From: Blastococcus sp. TF02-09
GTDB lineage: Bacteria; Actinomycetota; Actinomycetes; Mycobacteriales; Geodermatophilaceae
Length of the DNA stretch: 64,000 bases
Direction of reading: 5' to 3'
Assembly (NCBI RefSeq): GCF_003319105.1
Contig: NZ_QOHH01000001.1
Coordinates: forward strand, 310,001-374,000
Part shown: positions 59,587 to 64,000 of the stretch, piece by piece
How the letters are laid out: every line of letters begins with the position of its first letter
How positions within the stretch are numbered: the first letter of the stretch is position 1
Program-made: the position numbers and the translations under genes
Notes under the pieces: generated by a model
What the model was told of the DNA's origin: nothing
Databases searched by the model: none
Seen by the model: only the letters and a program-made list of their open reading frames with translations

Positions 59587-60171
59587 TCAGGACGTGCCGC
59601 CGGCCCCCTCCTGCGCGCAGGCGAACAGGAAGGCCGGCGGCACATTCCACGGCGTGATCCGCCAGCGCACCGAGCGGAACCGGCGGCGCAGCTCGCCCAG
59701 GAGCAGCGGCGTGTACTGGATGAGCACCAGCACCCCTCGCGGTGCCAGCAGCGCGGGCAGGGCGTCCAGGATCCGCCGGCGGAGCTCGCCGTCCAGCGAG
59801 GTGAAGGGGATGGTCGAGACGAGGACGTCGGCGCGCTGCCCGTCCAGGTAGGCGACCACGTTCTCGGCCGAGTCGGTGACCACCTGCAGCCGGTCGTCGT
59901 CGGCGTAGCGCTTCGCGAGGAGTGCGGACAGCTTGGCGTCGATCTCGACGGCCACCAACCGGGCCCCCGGCCGCAGCCTGGCCAGGATCTCGCCGGTCTG
60001 CACGCCGGTGCCCGCGCCGAGTTCGACCACGAGGTCGGCGGCGGTCACGTCGGCCAGGTCGAGCATGTCCCGCACCGCCGTGCGCGAGGTCGGCAGCACC
60101 GCGCCCATCTGGCGCGGGTGCGCGACGAACGCGGCGAAGAACCGCAGCGGGTCCGTCAGGTGCTGTCTCAT
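59587..60171 (-). CDS. SAM-dependent methyltransferase, PmtA-like
   Basis: 194 residues. Rossmann-like methyltransferase with motif I VELGAGTGVQTGEI (E50 onward), acidic motif II around VAVEIDAKL and STIPFTSL in place of the usual DPPY. N-terminus FFAAFVAHPRQMGAVLPTSR resembles phospholipid (phosphatidylethanolamine) N-methyltransferases and rRNA adenine dimethylase-fold proteins. Convergent with the SDR gene. Substrate uncertain. Confidence 0.78.
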   Translation of the reverse strand: MRQHLTDPLRFFAAFVAHPRQMGAVLPTSRTAVRDMLDLADVTAADLVVELGAGTGVQTGEILARLRPGARLVAVEIDAKLSALLAKRYADDDRLQVVTDSAENVVAYLDGQRADVLVSTIPFTSLDGELRRRILDALPALLAPRGVLVLIQYTPLLLGELRRRFRSVRWRITPWNVPPAFLFACAQEGAGGTS

Positions 60172-60290
60172 GCGTTCCTCGCGGGTCGGCCGGCCGGGTC
60201 CCCACGCACACTGTCACGGTGGCCACGGGCCGGCGAGCGCAGACCGGGGGCAGGTGACGGCGGTCACCTCGCGTCTGGCAGGGTCGGGGG

Positions 60291-61247
60291 ATGCGTGCAT
60301 GGCGGGTCCACGAGCTCGGCGACCCAGCAGAGGTCATGAGCTTCGACGAGGTCGAGATCCCGACCCCCGGTGAAGGGCAGGTCCTGGTCAAGGTCCGGGC
60401 CGCGGCCCTGAACTTCCCCGACATCCTCATGGCCCAGGGCCTGTACCAGGAGAAGCCGCCGCTGCCCTACACGCCCGGCGTCGAGCTGTGCGGCGAGATC
60501 GTCGAGACCGGGCAGCGCGTCGTCGGGTCGCCGGCCGGCGGGCCGGGCGCGTTCGCCGAGTACGCGGTGATGGACGCCGCGGCCGCCTACCCCGCGCCCG
60601 AGGGGCTCTCCGACGAGAAGGCCGCGTCGCTGTACCTGACGTACTCGACCGGGCACGTCGGCCTGCACCGCCGGGCCCACCTCCAGGCGGGGGAGTGGCT
60701 CCTGGTGCACGCCGGGGCCGGCGGCGTCGGATCGGCCGCCATCCAGCTGGGCAAGGCGGCCGGGGCGCGGGTGATCGCCACGGCCGGCGGTGGGCGCAAG
60801 ACCGAGATCTGCCGCGAGCTGGGCGCGGACCACGTCATCGACTACACGACCGACGACTTCGTCCCCATCGTCAAGGAGATCACCGGCGGGCACGGCGCCG
60901 ACGTCGTCTACGACCCGGTCGGCGGTGAGGTGTTCGACCGGTCGCGGCGGTGCATCGCCTTCGAGGGCCGGCTGCTGGTCGTCGGGTTCACCAGCGGCGT
61001 CCACCCGTCGGCGCCGGCCAATCACGTGCTGGTGAAGAACTACAGCGTCGTCGGGCTGCACTGGGGGCTGTACCGCAAGCACGACCCGGCGCTGTTCCCG
61101 CAGGTCCACGCGGAGCTCGTCCGGCTGGTCGACGCCGGCCTCATCGACCCGCTGGTCGGGGACGTGCTGCCGCTCGACCAGGCGCCGCAGGCCCTGGCAC
61201 GGCTGGGCGACCGCGGCACCGTCGGCAAGGTCGTGCTCGTTCCCTGA
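60291..61247 (+). CDS. NADPH:quinone oxidoreductase-like, MDR family
   Basis: 318 residues. Zinc-free medium-chain reductase/dehydrogenase: N-terminal GroES-like domain without catalytic Cys, then HAGAGGVGSAAIQLGKAAGARVIATAGG for the nucleotide. Predicted NADPH-dependent quinone or enoyl reduction. Divergent from the methyltransferase. Confidence 0.9.
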   Translation: MRAWRVHELGDPAEVMSFDEVEIPTPGEGQVLVKVRAAALNFPDILMAQGLYQEKPPLPYTPGVELCGEIVETGQRVVGSPAGGPGAFAEYAVMDAAAAYPAPEGLSDEKAASLYLTYSTGHVGLHRRAHLQAGEWLLVHAGAGGVGSAAIQLGKAAGARVIATAGGGRKTEICRELGADHVIDYTTDDFVPIVKEITGGHGADVVYDPVGGEVFDRSRRCIAFEGRLLVVGFTSGVHPSAPANHVLVKNYSVVGLHWGLYRKHDPALFPQVHAELVRLVDAGLIDPLVGDVLPLDQAPQALARLGDRGTVGKVVLVP

Positions 61248-61279
61248 CCCGGCCCGCCCGCGCCTAGGCTAGGCCGGTC

Positions 61280-62122
61280 ATGACGCCTCGCCCGCTGCCG
61301 ATCGTGCCGGCGCGGAACGGGCTCTCGGCCGACTGCTCCCGGTGCGCCGGGCTCTGCTGCGTCGCGCCGGCCTTCGCCGCGTCCGCCGACTTCGCGATCG
61401 ACAAGCCCGCGGGCACCCCGTGCCGCCACCTGCAGGACGACTTCCGCTGCGGCATCCACGACCGGCTGCGTCGCGAGGGCTTCCCCGGGTGCACGGTGTT
61501 CGACTGCTTCGGCGCCGGCCAGCGGATCACCCAGCAGACCTTCGGCGGGCGCACCTGGCGAGAGTCCCCGGAGCTGGCGACGGCGCAATTCGGGGTGCTG
61601 CCGGTGATGCGCCAGCTGCACGAGATGCTCTGGTACCTGGCCGAGGCCGCGACCCTGCCGGCCGCCGCCGAGCTGCACCCGGCGGTCCAGCGGGCCCGTG
61701 AGGCCACCGAACGGCTGGCCGGCTCGGACGCGGAGGTGCTCCGCACGGTCGACGTGGGTGCGCACCGGGCCGAGGTCGGGGCCCTGCTGCAGCAGGTGAG
61801 CGACGCCGTCCGCACCCCGCCGGGGCCGGACCGCCGCGGCGCGGACCTGATGGGCCGCGACCTGCGCCGCACCCGGCTGCGGGGGGCCGGTCTGCGCGGG
61901 GCCTACCTCATCGGCGCCGACCTGCGCGGTGTCGACCTGGGGCGGGCGGACCTCCTGGGCGCCGACCTGCGCGCCGCGGACGTCCGCGGTGCCGACCTGT
62001 CGGTCTGCCTGTTCCTCACCCGGCCGCAGCTCGAGGCCGCCCGGGGCGACGCGGCGACGGCCCTGCCGCCGGGGCTGCCGCGCCCCGGTCACTGGTCTCA
62101 GATGTGCGGTCCGGGCAGGTAG
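61280..62122 (+). CDS. Pentapeptide-repeat protein with Cys-rich N-terminus
   Basis: 280 residues, ATG start, TAG stop. The N-terminal part has a Cys cluster (CSRCAGLCC and later C residues at GTPCRHLQDDFRCGIHD and GCTVFDC). The C-terminal third has about a dozen A-(D/N)-L-x-x pentapeptide repeats (GADLMGRDLRRTRLRGAGLRG onward), a right-handed beta-helix. Cys cluster may bind metal. Function unknown. It overlaps the convergent DUF5703 gene by 25 bp. Confidence 0.85.
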   Translation: MTPRPLPIVPARNGLSADCSRCAGLCCVAPAFAASADFAIDKPAGTPCRHLQDDFRCGIHDRLRREGFPGCTVFDCFGAGQRITQQTFGGRTWRESPELATAQFGVLPVMRQLHEMLWYLAEAATLPAAAELHPAVQRAREATERLAGSDAEVLRTVDVGAHRAEVGALLQQVSDAVRTPPGPDRRGADLMGRDLRRTRLRGAGLRGAYLIGADLRGVDLGRADLLGADLRAADVRGADLSVCLFLTRPQLEAARGDAATALPPGLPRPGHWSQMCGPGR

Positions 62123-62301
62123 GACAGCCGCGAACGGCGCCGCAGGATGACCTTGCGGGTGCCGTCGGCGTGCAGCTGCAGCCGGGCCAGCTCCCAACCG
62201 CCGACGTCGGACTGAAGACTCAGCATGGTCGCCGCCGCGGACCGGGACGTACCCGGGGGGATCCGCAGCGGCGCGAACTCGTACTCGCCTGTCGCCTCCA
62301 T
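62098..62301 (-). CDS. DUF5703 family protein
   Basis: 67 residues from the ATG MEATGEYEFAPLRIP. Blocks REIP-like PPGTSRSAAATML and WELARLQLHADGTRKVILRRR match DUF5703. Small, soluble; function unknown. Its 3-prime end overlaps the pentapeptide gene. Confidence 0.75.
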   Translation of the reverse strand: MEATGEYEFAPLRIPPGTSRSAAATMLSLQSDVGGWELARLQLHADGTRKVILRRRSRLSYLPGPHI

Positions 62302-62432
62302 CGGCACGATTGTGCCTCTCCGTCGCCCGCGGGTCATCAGGTCGTTCCCTGGCTCACACCCGACGCCGCGCCGGACGGGTGGCCGGACGGCAGGATGGGA
62401 CCGACCCGACCGCACGATCCACGGAGGACGAC

Positions 62433-62696
62433 GTGACCGATCCCGGCACCGCGAACGACGCCGACCGCGCCGAGCAGGAGGCGCTGGTCGACCCGCCGGC
62501 CGTCGCGCTGGCCGGGGACGCCGTCGCGCCCGGTGTCGGCGTGCCGGAGGCCGACGCCCTGGAGCAGCAGCTCGCGGCCGATCCCGGTGAGGCCGAGGAC
62601 CCGCTGCGTCCGGTGGGCGACCGGGAGGCCAACGAGGCCGACGTCCTGGAGCAGGAGGCCGACGTGCCGGTCGACGAGGACGACGCCCGCGGCTGA
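62433..62696 (+). CDS. Small acidic protein, unknown function
   Basis: 87 residues, GTG with CGGAGGA upstream. Almost wholly Asp, Glu, Ala, Val and Pro with repeats of EADVLEQE type (VLEQEADVPVDEDDA). Probably disordered. Such short acidic proteins recur in related actinobacteria without a known role. Lies 19 bp from the convergent helicase gene. Confidence 0.65.
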   Translation: MTDPGTANDADRAEQEALVDPPAVALAGDAVAPGVGVPEADALEQQLAADPGEAEDPLRPVGDREANEADVLEQEADVPVDEDDARG

Positions 62697-62715
62697 CAAG
62701 GCGGTCCCCGTCTGA

Positions 62716-64000
62716 TCAGCCGGCGTGGTCGGCGGCGTACTCGGCCAGCAGCGACGCCAGCCGGGTCCGCCGCGGCCGGACGTCGACCTCGCGGACCGCG
62801 CGCACCAGGGCCGCGCCGCTGGCGTGCACGATCGACAGGTGCTTCTGCGCCCGGGTGAGCGCGGTGTAGACCAGCGGGCGCGACAGCATCCCGCCCGCCT
62901 CCGGCGGCAGCACCACGACCACACCCGGCCACTCCGAGCCCTGCGCCCGGTGGACGGTGATCGCCCAGCCGTGCCGCAGGTCCGACAGCGCCGTGCCGGT
63001 CACCGTCACCGGCCCGGAGGCGAACGCGACGTCCAGCGAGCCCTCCCCGGCCTTGGTGACCACCCCGACCTCGCCGTTGGCGAACCCGATCGGCTCCAGG
63101 TCGAGGTGGTTGGCAGTGGCGACGACGCGGTCGCCGGGGTCGAAGCCGAACACCGTGCCCTCACCCGGGTTGAGCACCGCCTTGAGCGCCTTGTTCAGCT
63201 CGATCGTCCCGGCCGGCCCGCGGTGCACCGGCGTCACCACCTGGACCGCGCCGGGCTCGATGCCCAGGGCCCGGGGGATCGAGTCGGTGACCAGCTGCAC
63301 GACGCGGCGGGCCGCCTCGGCCGAGCCGGTCGCCGGGACGATGACGACCTCGCGGTCGGGGGAGTCGACCGGCGGCAGCTCCCCGCCGCGAACCCCGGTC
63401 GCCAACCGCGCGATGGCGCCGCCCTCCGCCTGGCGGTACAGCGTGGTCAGCTCGGTGACCGGCACGGCTCCCGAGTCGATGAGGTCGCCCAGCACGTGAC
63501 CGGGCCCGATCGAGGGCAGCTGCGCCGGATCGCCCACCAGCAGCAGGTGGGTGCCGTCCGGGCAGGCCTCGAGCAGGGCGGCGGTGAGCTCGACGTCGAG
63601 CATCGAGGCCTCGTCGACCACCACCACCTCGGCGTCCAGCGGCCACTCCTCGTTGCGGGAGAACCCGCCGGTCATGCCCTGGGCTCCGAGCAGCCGGTGC
63701 ACCGTCGTCGCCGGGTGGTCGGTGAGCTCCTCCAGCCGCTTGGCGGCGCGGCCGGTGGGCGCGGCGAGCGCGATCTCGGTGCCCTTGGCGCGCAGCAGTT
63801 GCACCACGGCCGCCACCGTGCGGCTCTTGCCGGTGCCCGGACCGCCGGTGAGCAGGCTGACCCCGTTGCCCAGCACCTGGGCGACGGCCGCCGTCTGCGC
63901 CTTGTCCAGGCCCTTCGCGACCTTGCGCACCGAGAGCGGGTCCGCGATGAGCTCCGCGGCGGCGGCCAGCCGGGCGACGTTCTCGGCCACCGCCTCCTCG
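62716..64000 (-). CDS. RecD-like (RecD2) DNA helicase, C-terminal part (partial)
   Basis: At least 428 residues are visible; the N-terminus runs off the right edge. SF1B helicase core: Walker A TGGPGTGKS, motif II VVVDEASMLD, motif III GDPAQLPSIGPG, motif V/VI near the end with VHRAQGSEWPGVVVVLP and YTALTRAQ. The layout fits RecD2-type ATP-dependent 5-prime to 3-prime helicases used in repair outside RecBCD. No recB or recC is nearby. Confidence 0.9.
   Translation of the reverse strand, partial: EEAVAENVARLAAAAELIADPLSVRKVAKGLDKAQTAAVAQVLGNGVSLLTGGPGTGKSRTVAAVVQLLRAKGTEIALAAPTGRAAKRLEELTDHPATTVHRLLGAQGMTGGFSRNEEWPLDAEVVVVDEASMLDVELTAALLEACPDGTHLLLVGDPAQLPSIGPGHVLGDLIDSGAVPVTELTTLYRQAEGGAIARLATGVRGGELPPVDSPDREVVIVPATGSAEAARRVVQLVTDSIPRALGIEPGAVQVVTPVHRGPAGTIELNKALKAVLNPGEGTVFGFDPGDRVVATANHLDLEPIGFANGEVGVVTKAGEGSLDVAFASGPVTVTGTALSDLRHGWAITVHRAQGSEWPGVVVVLPPEAGGMLSRPLVYTALTRAQKHLSIVHASGAALVRAVREVDVRPRRTRLASLLAEYAADHAG

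Overview
The window is high-GC (about 73 percent by eye) actinobacterial chromosome with GTG starts, very short intergenic gaps and many 1-4 bp or 8 bp stop/start overlaps. The mix of form II CO-dehydrogenase-like genes, a UVR-containing Clp ATPase, LuxR/GAF regulators, a paa operon, DUF5335, DUF5703 and TIGR04222 proteins suggests Geodermatophilaceae (Blastococcus, Geodermatophilus or Modestobacter type). That placement is inference from gene style; no marker gene is present apart from one tRNA. I see no phage, insertion sequence, CRISPR array or rRNA, so it reads as ordinary chromosome with patches of gene decay.

Layout. 1-6.4 kb: molybdenum hydroxylase subunits (L divergent from S-M) followed by a GH2 beta-galactosidase cut by an in-frame TAG. 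6.4-24.7 kb: a region that looks stress or redox related, with two paralogous GAF-like/LuxR regulators, a ClpC-type ATPase, a LysR regulator, four zinc-dependent medium-chain dehydrogenases interleaved with a DJ-1/PfpI protein and three unknown small proteins, a DUF1345 membrane protein, a GGDEF-EAL protein and a frameshifted DUF2254 gene. 24.7-31.5 kb: a TIGR04222 protein, an MFS exporter, a frameshifted DUF3500 gene, a muconolactone-isomerase-like protein, an SDR, PPK2 and an extradiol dioxygenase-like protein. 31.6-38.7 kb: phenylacetate catabolism (paaABCDE, paaK, TetR regulator, thioesterase, enoyl-CoA hydratase) around a divergent promoter with a clear palindrome. 38.8-44.9 kb: a self-contained fructose PTS (HPr, EIIABC, 1-phosphofructokinase, DeoR repressor, EI). 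45-48.3 kb: a metallo-hydrolase, DUF5335, a DsbA-like protein, a His-rich peptide and a decayed DUF2399 fragment. 48.3-56.1 kb: an XRE regulator with an MFS exporter, aldo/keto reductase (amber-interrupted), NTF2-like protein, Na+/H+ antiporter, NAD-binding protein, zinc dehydrogenase and an internally deleted cupin; three copies of a 36 bp motif precede three of its transcription units. 56.1-64 kb: tRNA-Leu(GAG), a diguanylate cyclase, M20 peptidase, SDR, methyltransferase, quinone reductase, pentapeptide protein, DUF5703, an acidic small protein and the C-terminal part of a RecD-like helicase.

The strongest functional stories are the phenylacetate operon with its putative PaaR operator, the fructose PTS with a DeoR-type control region, and the XRE-linked redox regulon defined by a repeated promoter element. 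Four genes are broken by single-base events (two TAG codons, two frameshifts at G runs), one has an internal deletion and two are short remnants. Either the source sequence carries consensus errors or the region is undergoing real decay; reads would settle it.
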